Assembly: GCF_000220565.1 (NCBI RefSeq)
Contig: NZ_AFPM01000281.1
Location: 1 to 55,774 of the forward strand
DNA length: 55,774 nt
Origin: Oceanicola sp. S124
Lineage (GTDB): Bacteria; Pseudomonadota; Alphaproteobacteria; Rhodobacterales; Rhodobacteraceae
Direction of reading: 5' to 3'
The notes under the pieces were generated by a model, which had not been told where the DNA came from, ran no database searches, and worked only from the letters and a program-made list of their open reading frames with translations. A program made the translations under genes and the position numbers. Every line of letters starts with the position of its first letter. Within the stretch, counting starts at the first letter, position 1. Below are positions 37,154 through 44,959 of the stretch, piece by piece.

Positions 37154-38450
37154 GGACGTAGCGGCTGAGGTCGGCGCTGGCCGCCAGCTCTCCGACGTTC
37201 TTCTGCACGAAGGCCGCATCCACCACGATCTCTTCTCCGCCCCGGTCGGGGGCATGGAAGGAGAGCTCTTCGAAGACCCGCTCGATCACCGTGTAGAGCC
37301 GCCGCGCGCCGATGTTCTCGACGGTCGCATTCACCTCGGCGGCGATGCGGGCGATGGCGGCGATGCCGTCTTCGGTGAAGCTGACCTTCACGTCCTCGGT
37401 GCCCATCATCTCGGCGTATTGCCGGGTCAGGGCGTTGTCGGTCTCGGTCAGGATGCGGGTGAAGTCGCCCTCGGTCAGCGCCTTCAGCTCGACGCGGATC
37501 GGCAGGCGACCCTGAAGCTCGGGCAGCAGGTCCGAAGGCTTGGCGATATGGAAGGCGCCGGACGCGATGAACAGGATGTGGTCGGTCTTTACCGGCCCGT
37601 GCTTGGTCGAGACGGTGGTACCCTCGATCAGCGGCAGCAGGTCACGCTGCACGCCCTCGCGGGAGACATCTCCGCCGCGCGCTTCCTGCCGGGCACAGAC
37701 CTTGTCGATCTCGTCGAGGAAGACGATGCCGTTCTCTTCCACCGCGGTGAGAGCGGCCAGCTTCACCGCCTCGTCGTCCAGCAGCTTGTCGGCCTCTTCG
37801 CTGATCAGCAGCTCGTAGCTTTCGGCCACGGTCAGGCGCTTGGTCACCTTGCGGCCACCGAAGGCCTTTCCGAACAGATCGCCCAGGTTCATCATGCCCA
37901 TGTTGGGCTGGCCCGGGATCTCCATCGCGCCCAACGGGTTCGAGGTATCGGCCACCTCGAGCGTGATCACCGTGTCATCCAGCATCCCGTCGCGCAGCTT
38001 CTTGCGGAACATCTCGCGCGTGCCCTCGCGGGCGTCGGTGCCGGCGATGGCCTCAATGACGCGCTCCTCGGCGGCCTGATGCGCCTTGGCCTTCACCTCT
38101 TCGCGCATGTAGTCGCGGGTCTGGGCAATGGCGGCATCCACCAGGTCGCGCACGATCTGCTCGACGTCGCGGCCGACATAGCCGACTTCGGTGAACTTCG
38201 TCGCCTCGACCTTGATGAAGGGGGCGCGGGCCAGCTTGGCCAGGCGGCGGCTGATCTCGGTCTTGCCGACACCCGTGGGGCCGATCATCAGGATGTTCTT
38301 CGGGTAGACTTCTTCGCGCAGGTCATCGGGCAGCTGCTTGCGCCGCCAGCGGTTGCGCAGCGCCACGGCGACAGCGCGCTTGGCGTCGTTCTGGCCGATG
38401 ATGAAACGGTCCAGCTCGCTGACGATCTCGCGGGGGGTCAGGTCGGTCAT
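37149..38450 (-). CDS. hslU: HslU ATPase subunit of the HslVU protease
   Basis: HslU (433 residues) unfolds substrates for HslV. Walker A is [18 protein letters not shown] near residue 57, Walker [13 protein letters not shown] near 245, and [29 protein letters not shown] is the sensor-1/arginine-finger stretch. The C-terminus LSRYVL inserts into HslV pockets, as it should. It is separated from hslV by a membrane protein gene. Confidence 0.97.
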   Translation of the reverse strand: MTDLTPREIVSELDRFIIGQNDAKRAVAVALRNRWRRKQLPDDLREEVYPKNILMIGPTGVGKTEISRRLAKLARAPFIKVEATKFTEVGYVGRDVEQIVRDLVDAAIAQTRDYMREEVKAKAHQAAEERVIEAIAGTDAREGTREMFRKKLRDGMLDDTVITLEVADTSNPLGAMEIPGQPNMGMMNLGDLFGKAFGGRKVTKRLTVAESYELLISEEADKLLDDEAVKLAALTAVEENGIVFLDEIDKVCARQEARGGDVSREGVQRDLLPLIEGTTVSTKHGPVKTDHILFIASGAFHIAKPSDLLPELQGRLPIRVELKALTEGDFTRILTETDNALTRQYAEMMGTEDVKVSFTEDGIAAIARIAAEVNATVENIGARRLYTVIERVFEELSFHAPDRGGEEIVVDAAFVQKNVGELAASADLSRYVL

Positions 38451-38489
38451 GTTGGTCTCCTTGCGCCCGGATCTGCCGGGCGGGCCCGG

Positions 38490-39584
38490 TCAGGCGGGCG
38501 CTTCGGTGGTGTTCTTGTAAGGCGGCAGGCGGTCCTTGCCGGGGAAGTCCGGCAGGGCACGCATGATGCGGCCACGGGCCTCGATCCAGAAGCTGCCGAG
38601 CAGGGTCAGCAGCACGCCGGTGCCGAGGAAGACGAAGATCCAGCTCTTGCCCTCGCCGGAACGGTCGGTGACGTAGATCAGCAGGAAGATCAGGTAGCCT
38701 ATGCCCGCCGTCAGGAAGCTGCGGCGGTCCAGCACCACCGCCAGCAGGGTGATCAGCGCCAGCGCCAGGGCCATCAGCACGTAGCCCAGTCCCGGCCCCA
38801 TGACGAGGAAGGTCTGGGCCACGGTGTTGACCAGCGCAGGCGCCGCCACGAGGTGCAGCCAGAAGCCCGAAGAGCTGAGACGCCCCAGCCGGTGCGGGTC
38901 ACGCATGTCGAACCAGATGCCCCCGGCCAGCGCGGCAAGACCCAGCACCAGCGTGCACCAGGCCATGGCAGACCCTTCGAGCAGATCGAAGGGATTGTCC
39001 CCGTCGTAGCCCGTGCCCATGGTCAGGCTGATCACCAGGCCAAATCCGGTGAGGCCGACCAGGAACATGGTGAAGGGCACCCGGAAGACGCGGAACCAGG
39101 CCAGCAGCGCCCCGGCGGTGACGGTGGCGATGGTCACTGCCTGCGCCATTTCGAACACCGGATCGAACCGGGAATAGGTATAGCCCGCGATGGTCGACTC
39201 CTGGTACCACTGCACGCTCAGCAGCTCCGCCGCGACCATCAGCACCGCCGTGCCGAAGGCGCCGACCAGCAGGATCGAGGGCAGCATCATCCGCCGCGTC
39301 AGGGTGAAGTAGCGCGCCAGGAAATAGAGCGCGACAATGGCCAGCCCCATGACGACGGGCACCGAGGTGGCCAGCGCCAGCCCGAAGGCGCCCGACAGCA
39401 GGATGCCGAGGCCCACGGTCACGAAGATCTCGGAAAACCCGCGAAACAGCTCGAAGGGCTCGTCCTCGGGGGTGCGCATGCCGGCGCGGGTCTCGGACAG
39501 GGTCTTCAGCCCCGCCGCCTGCGCCTCGGTCAGCTGACCGGCGGCCACGGCGGCGCGCAGGTCCTCGGCGGTGATGTCAGCCAT
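38490..39584 (-). CDS. Multi-pass membrane protein between hslV and hslU
   Basis: The 364-residue protein has an N-terminal soluble helix ([20 protein letters not shown]) and eight to ten hydrophobic helices, such as [20 protein letters not shown] and [19 protein letters not shown]. It resembles DUF2157-type membrane proteins, with no visible catalytic motif. It overlaps hslV by eight bases, showing coupling. Function unknown; its place in a protease operon is unusual. Confidence 0.7.
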   Translation of the reverse strand: MADITAEDLRAAVAAGQLTEAQAAGLKTLSETRAGMRTPEDEPFELFRGFSEIFVTVGLGILLSGAFGLALATSVPVVMGLAIVALYFLARYFTLTRRMMLPSILLVGAFGTAVLMVAAELLSVQWYQESTIAGYTYSRFDPVFEMAQAVTIATVTAGALLAWFRVFRVPFTMFLVGLTGFGLVISLTMGTGYDGDNPFDLLEGSAMAWCTLVLGLAALAGGIWFDMRDPHRLGRLSSSGFWLHLVAAPALVNTVAQTFLVMGPGLGYVLMALALALITLLAVVLDRRSFLTAGIGYLIFLLIYVTDRSGEGKSWIFVFLGTGVLLTLLGSFWIEARGRIMRALPDFPGKDRLPPYKNTTEAPA

Positions 39585-40134
39585 CGATGGACTCCACGGT
39601 CAGCTTGCCGTTGGTATAGACGCAGATGTCGCTGGCGATCTCCATCGCGCGGCGGGCGATGGTCTCGGCGTCGTCGACGTGGTCGTAGAGGCCCCGTGCG
39701 GCAGCCAAGGCAAAGTTCCCGCCCGAGCCGATGGCGGCGATGTCATGCTCGGGCTCCAGCACGTCGCCGGCGCCGGTGATGACAAACAGATCCTTGCCGT
39801 CGGTGACGATCAGCATCGCCTCAAGCTTTTGCAGGTACTTGTCGGTGCGCCAGTCCTTGGCCAGCTCGACCGAGGCGCGGGCCAGTTGCCCGGGCGTTGC
39901 CTCCAGCTTGGCTTCCAGTCGTTCCAGCAGGGTGAAGGCATCGGCGGTCGATCCGGCAAAGCCGCAGACCACGTCGTAGCCGCCGGGGCTGAGGCGGCGC
40001 ACCTTCTTCGCCGTGCCCTTGATCACCGTCTGCCCGAGGGAGACCTGGCCGTCGCCCGCCACCACCACGCGTCCGCCCTTGCGAACGCCGATGATCGTGG
40101 TGCCGTGCCAGCCGGGAAAGTCGCTCTCTGCCAT
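39577..40134 (-). CDS. hslV: HslV peptidase subunit of the HslVU protease
   Basis: HslV (185 residues) is a proteasome-related threonine protease. The catalytic threonine is the first of [10 protein letters not shown] at about residue 12, exposed after removal of an 11-residue propeptide. The active-site [22 protein letters not shown] and [14 protein letters not shown] are typical. It begins the operon behind a heat-shock-like promoter. Confidence 0.97.
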   Translation of the reverse strand: MAESDFPGWHGTTIIGVRKGGRVVVAGDGQVSLGQTVIKGTAKKVRRLSPGGYDVVCGFAGSTADAFTLLERLEAKLEATPGQLARASVELAKDWRTDKYLQKLEAMLIVTDGKDLFVITGAGDVLEPEHDIAAIGSGGNFALAAARGLYDHVDDAETIARRAMEIASDICVYTNGKLTVESIDG

Positions 40135-40160
40135 TGCTCACTCCTTTGGTCTGTCAGGCT

Positions 40161-40189
40161 ATATGAGGGCCATGCCCCGCCGGGGCAAG
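40161..40189 (-). promoter_or_regulatory. Heat-shock (RpoH-type) promoter of hslV
   Basis: On the minus strand CTTGCCC, 14 bases, CCTCATAT, close to the RpoH pattern (CTTGAAA and CCCCATNT). It is about 30 bases upstream of the hslV ATG. Confidence 0.6.
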
Positions 40190-40236
40190 CCGCCCGCCCT
40201 CTTGCCTGCCTTTGCGGCGAAGCCTAGCGTGGCGTC

Positions 40237-41190
40237 ATGCCCCCGTCCCGTGACTTTCGCCTTTACCTGTCCCAGCGGCTGATCCGCTCTGCCGAGGCCG
40301 GCACGCATGGCTTCCTGACGCGCCTGTGCAAGGCGCTGACGGACAACGGCTATTCCGTCGAGCTGCTGCGCACCGGGCGCGCGGCGCGGGACGCCGCCCA
40401 TGAGCACCCGGGCTGGGCGATGTTTCACATGGAACACCCGACCCACGACCGGGCGCTGGTCTTCCGCAAGGTCTACCATGCGCCCTTCTGGGCGATCGAG
40501 AGGGTCGCCGAGCGCTGGCGCTGGCCCGTCGCCGATGCCCGCTTTCCGCGCCGCAGGGTGGATCAGGACAGGGCCGCGGCCTTCTACGCCCGCTGGCAGG
40601 GCCGCCTGTTCGGGGACCTGCCGCAGCGCGCTACCCGCGAGGGTTTCGTCTACATCCCGCTGCAGGGCCGCCTGCTGGACCACCGCAGCTTCCAGAGCTG
40701 CGCGCCCATCGAGATGCTGGAGCGCACGCTTGAGGGCGAAAAGACCCGCCCCCTGCTGGCGACCCTGCATCCGAAGGAAAGCTACACGCCCGAAGAGTTG
40801 GCGGCGCTGGACAACCTCTGCCGTCGCTTCCCCCGCCTGCAACTGGTCGAGAGGCCGATGCAGCAGATGCTGGCGGGCTGCGACTACGTGGTCACGCAGA
40901 ACAGCTCGGCCGCCTTTTTCGGTTTCTTCTTCGGCAAACCTGGGCTGACCTTCGCCCAGAGCGATTTTCACCACATCTGCCTCGGCCCCCGCGCCTTCCC
41001 CTGGATCGCAGCGCATCAGCCCGCGTTTGATCGCTACATCTGGTGGTTCTGGCAGGATCAAAGCGTAAATACAGGCGCGCCCGACGCCGAGGCCCAGATC
41101 GCCGCGCGGCTGGAGCGTTGCGGGGTTCCCATGCGCGGGGCGGAGACGCAAAAGGGCGCCCCCGAGGGGACGCCCTTCGCTGAGAACTGA
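40237..41190 (+). CDS. Capsule-type glycosyltransferase-like protein
   Basis: The 317-residue protein has no signal peptide. Near residue 215 it carries DYVVTQNSSAAFFGFFFGKPGL, like the NSS-containing motif of KpsS/KpsC-type Kdo transferases (capsule polysaccharide biosynthesis proteins). The N-terminal part (FRLYLSQRLIRSAEAGTHGFLTRLC) is not a recognised fold. No other polysaccharide gene is near. The last 41 bases of its coding region contain the trxA terminator. Assignment to a glycan enzyme is inferred. Confidence 0.6.
   Translation: MPPSRDFRLYLSQRLIRSAEAGTHGFLTRLCKALTDNGYSVELLRTGRAARDAAHEHPGWAMFHMEHPTHDRALVFRKVYHAPFWAIERVAERWRWPVADARFPRRRVDQDRAAAFYARWQGRLFGDLPQRATREGFVYIPLQGRLLDHRSFQSCAPIEMLERTLEGEKTRPLLATLHPKESYTPEELAALDNLCRRFPRLQLVERPMQQMLAGCDYVVTQNSSAAFFGFFFGKPGLTFAQSDFHHICLGPRAFPWIAAHQPAFDRYIWWFWQDQSVNTGAPDAEAQIAARLERCGVPMRGAETQKGAPEGTPFAEN
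41150..41177 (-). terminator. Terminator of trxA, inside a neighbouring gene
   Basis: Arms GGGCGCCCCC and GGGGACGCCC, on the minus strand followed by TTTTG. It lies in the last codons of the convergent gene. Confidence 0.65.
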
Positions 41191-41200
41191 CGCGGCAGGG

Positions 41201-41521
41201 TCAGATCGACTCGTCGATCCAGCTTTGCAGCGCGGCCTTGGGGGCGGCGCCGGTGCGGTTGGACACGATCTCGCCGTCCTTGAAGATGAACAGCGCGGGG
41301 ATGCCGCGCACGCCCATGGACATGACCGAATTCGGGTTCGAATCCGCGTCCAGCTTCACCACCTTCAGCTTGCCGGCCATCTCTTCCGAGATTTCCTCGA
41401 GCGCCGGGGCGATCTGGCGGCAGGGTCCGCACCATTCGGCCCAGATATCCACCAGCACGGGGCCTTCGGCGTTCTTCACTTCGGCTTCGAAAGTCTCATC
41501 GGTAACGGCAACGGTGGCCAT
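41201..41521 (-). CDS. trxA: Thioredoxin
   Basis: A 106-residue thioredoxin with the redox motif WCGPC at about residues 30-34. The helix [12 protein letters not shown], the cis-proline in [13 protein letters not shown] and the Trp before the Cys pair are all present. It reduces disulfides in the cytoplasm. It lies 57 bp downstream of addA. Confidence 0.96.
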   Translation of the reverse strand: MATVAVTDETFEAEVKNAEGPVLVDIWAEWCGPCRQIAPALEEISEEMAGKLKVVKLDADSNPNSVMSMGVRGIPALFIFKDGEIVSNRTGAAPKAALQSWIDESI

Positions 41522-41578
41522 GATCTCGTCTCCATCGAGGGAATGTTGCAGGGAACCTATGTATCCCCATCGGGTGGG

Positions 41579-44500
41579 TCAAGCGGGCGGCGTCCGGTGC
41601 AGGGCAGCCATGACCAGATCGTCAGGCAGCGCGGTCAGCGTGGCCGTGCGCGTCCAGAGCAGCCCGGTGCGGATGCGGTGGCCCGGGTAGATCTGGCGCA
41701 GTGCGGCAAGATAGGCGCCCATCTGGCGCAGCAGGCCCTCGGGCACCTGTTCGGGCGTTTCGGGGATCGTCACGTTGGTCTTGAAGTCCACCGCCCAGAT
41801 CTCGTCCTCGCCGACGATCAGCCGGTCGATGATGCCGTGGATCCGCCGGTTGCCCAGTTCCGCGAGCGTGGCCGAGATGCCGACCTCGGCCAGTGCCTCG
41901 CCGCTGAAGAAGCGCGCGGTGGCGGGCTTGCCCAGCACGGTCTGCGCCTCGGCCAGCAGCAGCGCGATCTCGGCGGCTTCGGCCCGGTCGGGGCCCTGAC
42001 TCAGCAGTGCTTCGGCCAGCGCGGCGCGGTCCCCTTCGGGCACGCCGGGCAGATGTTCCAGCAGCAGGTGCACCTGCCGTCCGCGCCGCTTGGCAGAATC
42101 CTCATCCAGCCCCTCTTCGCCGGGCAGCGCCTTGGCGCCTTCCAGCTGCGACGGAGACAGCGTCTGCGCCGGCCCTTCCGCAGGGGGCGCCGGGCGGCGG
42201 GCCCAGTCGGGCAACGTGGGCAGCCCCTGCGGCACGGGCTGGCTGCCGGTCATCTCAAGCCCGGCCCAACCGCCGTTTTCCAGCCGCAGGCCATCGCCGC
42301 CGGGCATCGGGGCGACCTCGGCCCCCATCTCCTGCATCTGCTCGGCGATGCGGGCGTACCAGTCGCTGTTGTCCCGCGCGATCTGCCCGGCGCCGCAGAC
42401 GATCAGCCATTTCTCGGCCCGCGTCATGGCGACGTAGAGCAGCCGGTCCAGCTCCTCGGCGCGCCGCTCGGCGCGGAGGTCGCGGGCATCGCGCAGGGCC
42501 TGCGGCTCCTCGTCCTTGGACATTGCCCAAAGCGCGGTCCCGCCGGTCTCGACCACCTTGGTGCGGTCCTGCGCGGGCGAGTTCAGGCTGTCGGGCAGGA
42601 TCACCACCGGGCTTTCCAGACCCTTGGCGCCATGCACCGTCATCACCCGGATCTGGTCGGAGGCCGAATCCGCCTGCCGCTTGATCTGCAACTCGTCGGC
42701 CTCCATCCAGACGAGGAAGCCGGTCAGGCTGGGGATTTCCGTCTGCTCGTAGATCAGCGCCTGGTCCAGCAGGGCGTCCAGCCCGTCCTCGGCCTCGTTG
42801 CCCAGCCGGCCCAGCAGGCGGCGGCGGCCCTCATGGCGGGTCAGCAGCCGTTCGATCAGGTCGTAGGGGCGCAGGAAGTCGGCATTGTCGCGCATGTCGC
42901 GCAGCAGGGCGATCTCGGCACCATAGAGATGCGGCGCGCGCTCCATCACCTCCCAGAGGCTGGCCCGCCCCCGGCCCTGCGCCAGGTGGAACAGCCGCTG
43001 TTCATCCCAGCCGAAGAGGGGCGATTTCAGGACGGCGGCAAGGCTCAGGTCGTCCTGCGGCAGGGCAAGGAAGTTGAGCAGCGCGGTGACATCACGCACG
43101 GCCAGTTCGGCGGCGACCTTCAGGCGGTCGGCGCCGGCGATCGGCAGGCCCAGCTCCTTGCAGGCGGCGATGATATGGGGGAAGGCGCCCGAGCGGCGGC
43201 GCACCAGGATCATGATGTCGCCTGCCCGCAGGGGCCGTGCGTTGTAGCTGCCGCCATGGCCGATTTCCTGCGGGATCGGCGTGCCCTCATCCAGCATCCG
43301 CTTGATTTCACTGGCAATCTGTCGAGCCAGCAGGACGTTGTGGTTGTTCTGCCCGGGCTTGTCGACCGGATCCCACCAATCCTCTTTCTCTTCCTTGCCG
43401 GGCTTCTCGACCAGCGGCCAGAGGTCGACGCGGCCCGGCATCTGGGACTTGAAGGCCTTGTGGCGCTGGTCAGTGGTGAAGCCCGCCGCCTCGCGCCCGT
43501 CGAAGACACGGTCGACCAGTTCCAGCACCGAGCTGGCCGAGCGGAAGGAATATTCCAGCTCAAGCACCTGCAGGGGCTGCCCGGTCTCGGCCAGCTGCGC
43601 GCCGAAGCCATCCCGCATACGGTCGAAACCGGACGGATCGGCGCCCTGGAACGAGTAGATCGACTGCTTCTTGTCGCCCACCACGAAGATCGTCCGCGTC
43701 ACGTCATCCCGCGCGCCGGAGCCCGAGGTGAACTCGCGCGCCAGCGCCGCGATGACCTGCCATTGCACCGGGCTGGTGTCCTGCGCCTCGTCCACGAGGA
43801 TATGGTCGATGCCGCCATCCAGCCGCCAGAGCACCCATTGCGAGACCACGGTATCGGTCAGCAGGTCGCGGGTCTTCAGGATCAGGTCGTCGAAATCCAG
43901 CCAGCCGCGCGCCTCCTTCGCTGCCGCATAGCGCGGCAGGAAGGCGCGGGCGAAGTCGTGCAGCACCTCGGCGCGATCCCGGGCCAGCAGGCCGACCCGC
44001 AGGGCGCGCACCTCGGCGACGCGGGCCTGCCAGTCTTCCAGTTCCGGCATCAGGTGGGCGTGGGCCTTTTTCACCGCCGCGCCGGGGAAGCGGGACGAGG
44101 GGCTGTAGGGCTCTTTCGCGCCCGAGCCCGTCAGGAAGACATCTTCCAGCACCGACAGCGCGGCGAGGCCGGGCCCGTCGATTATCTGCAACTTCTGCCG
44201 GGCGGTCTCGTCGCCCTTGGTGGTGCCGCTGCGCAGGGCCTCCAGCAGGCGCGGCAGCAGGTCCATGTCCTGCGCGGTGAAGGCCCGGGCCAGCAGGTCG
44301 TCGAGCGTCAGCCCCTCGGGCAGGCCTAGCATCCGCTCGAAACTGCCGGGCGCGGGCGCCTCGTCGAAGAGGTCGCGGTACTTTGCCACCTCGGCCGACA
44401 GATCGCGGAAGTTCTCGTCGGTCATCAGCAGGGCGGCGCGTTCCAGCACCTGCGCGTCCGGCCCCTCGGAAATCTCCTCGACCACGGCGTCGCGCAGGAT

Positions 44501-44959
44501 CAGGGCGTTGCGGTCGTCGACCTCCTGGAACTGCGGCGACACCCCGGCCTCAAGCGGGAAGCGTCGCAGCAACGCGGCGCAGAACGAATGGATGGTCTGG
44601 ATCTTCAGCCCGCCCGGCGTCTCGATGGCGCTGGCAAAGAGCGTGCGCGCCTGCGCCAGCCGCGCGCCGTCGATCACATCCTCGACCCCCAGCCGTTGCA
44701 GCGCCTCGCGCAGCGCGCCGTCATCCAGCATCGCCCATTCGCCGAGACGCTGGAACAGCCGGTTCTGCATCTCGGAGGCCGCCGCCTTGGTATAGGTCAG
44801 ACACAGGATGTTCTGTGGCGAGACCCCGCCCAGAAGCAGCCGCGCCACGCGGTCGGTCAGCACCCGGGTCTTGCCCGAGCCCGCATTGGCCGACAGCCAG
44901 GTCGAGCGCAGCGGTTCCGCCGCGCGGATCTGCCGGTCAGAGGCCGGATCACGCTTCAT
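41579..44959 (-). CDS. addA: Double-strand break repair helicase AddA
   Basis: AddA (1126 residues) unwinds and degrades DNA ends with AddB. The UvrD-like helicase has SANAGSGKTRVLTDRVARLL (Walker A), HILVDEAQDTSPVQWQ (motif II), VVGDKKQSIYSFQGADP (motif III) and VMTVHGAKGLESPVVILPD (motif V). The nuclease domain at the end has VDFKTN, the PD-(D/E)xK core. Overlaps addB by 11 bases. Confidence 0.96.
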   Translation of the reverse strand: MKRDPASDRQIRAAEPLRSTWLSANAGSGKTRVLTDRVARLLLGGVSPQNILCLTYTKAAASEMQNRLFQRLGEWAMLDDGALREALQRLGVEDVIDGARLAQARTLFASAIETPGGLKIQTIHSFCAALLRRFPLEAGVSPQFQEVDDRNALILRDAVVEEISEGPDAQVLERAALLMTDENFRDLSAEVAKYRDLFDEAPAPGSFERMLGLPEGLTLDDLLARAFTAQDMDLLPRLLEALRSGTTKGDETARQKLQIIDGPGLAALSVLEDVFLTGSGAKEPYSPSSRFPGAAVKKAHAHLMPELEDWQARVAEVRALRVGLLARDRAEVLHDFARAFLPRYAAAKEARGWLDFDDLILKTRDLLTDTVVSQWVLWRLDGGIDHILVDEAQDTSPVQWQVIAALAREFTSGSGARDDVTRTIFVVGDKKQSIYSFQGADPSGFDRMRDGFGAQLAETGQPLQVLELEYSFRSASSVLELVDRVFDGREAAGFTTDQRHKAFKSQMPGRVDLWPLVEKPGKEEKEDWWDPVDKPGQNNHNVLLARQIASEIKRMLDEGTPIPQEIGHGGSYNARPLRAGDIMILVRRRSGAFPHIIAACKELGLPIAGADRLKVAAELAVRDVTALLNFLALPQDDLSLAAVLKSPLFGWDEQRLFHLAQGRGRASLWEVMERAPHLYGAEIALLRDMRDNADFLRPYDLIERLLTRHEGRRRLLGRLGNEAEDGLDALLDQALIYEQTEIPSLTGFLVWMEADELQIKRQADSASDQIRVMTVHGAKGLESPVVILPDSLNSPAQDRTKVVETGGTALWAMSKDEEPQALRDARDLRAERRAEELDRLLYVAMTRAEKWLIVCGAGQIARDNSDWYARIAEQMQEMGAEVAPMPGGDGLRLENGGWAGLEMTGSQPVPQGLPTLPDWARRPAPPAEGPAQTLSPSQLEGAKALPGEEGLDEDSAKRRGRQVHLLLEHLPGVPEGDRAALAEALLSQGPDRAEAAEIALLLAEAQTVLGKPATARFFSGEALAEVGISATLAELGNRRIHGIIDRLIVGEDEIWAVDFKTNVTIPETPEQVPEGLLRQMGAYLAALRQIYPGHRIRTGLLWTRTATLTALPDDLVMAALHRTPPA

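Noticed and set aside
36870-39779. A 969-codon open frame opposite hslU and the membrane protein
   Set aside because: Shadow of third-position G/C bias; low-complexity Arg/His/Gln/Asp translation.
40421-40436. parS-like TGTTTCACATGGAACA
   Set aside because: Two mismatches, both in the central CACGTG-flanking part, and 13 kb from oriC within a coding region; likely chance.
41225-44329. A 1034-codon open frame opposite addA
   Set aside because: Shadow frame; the addA translation holds all helicase motifs.
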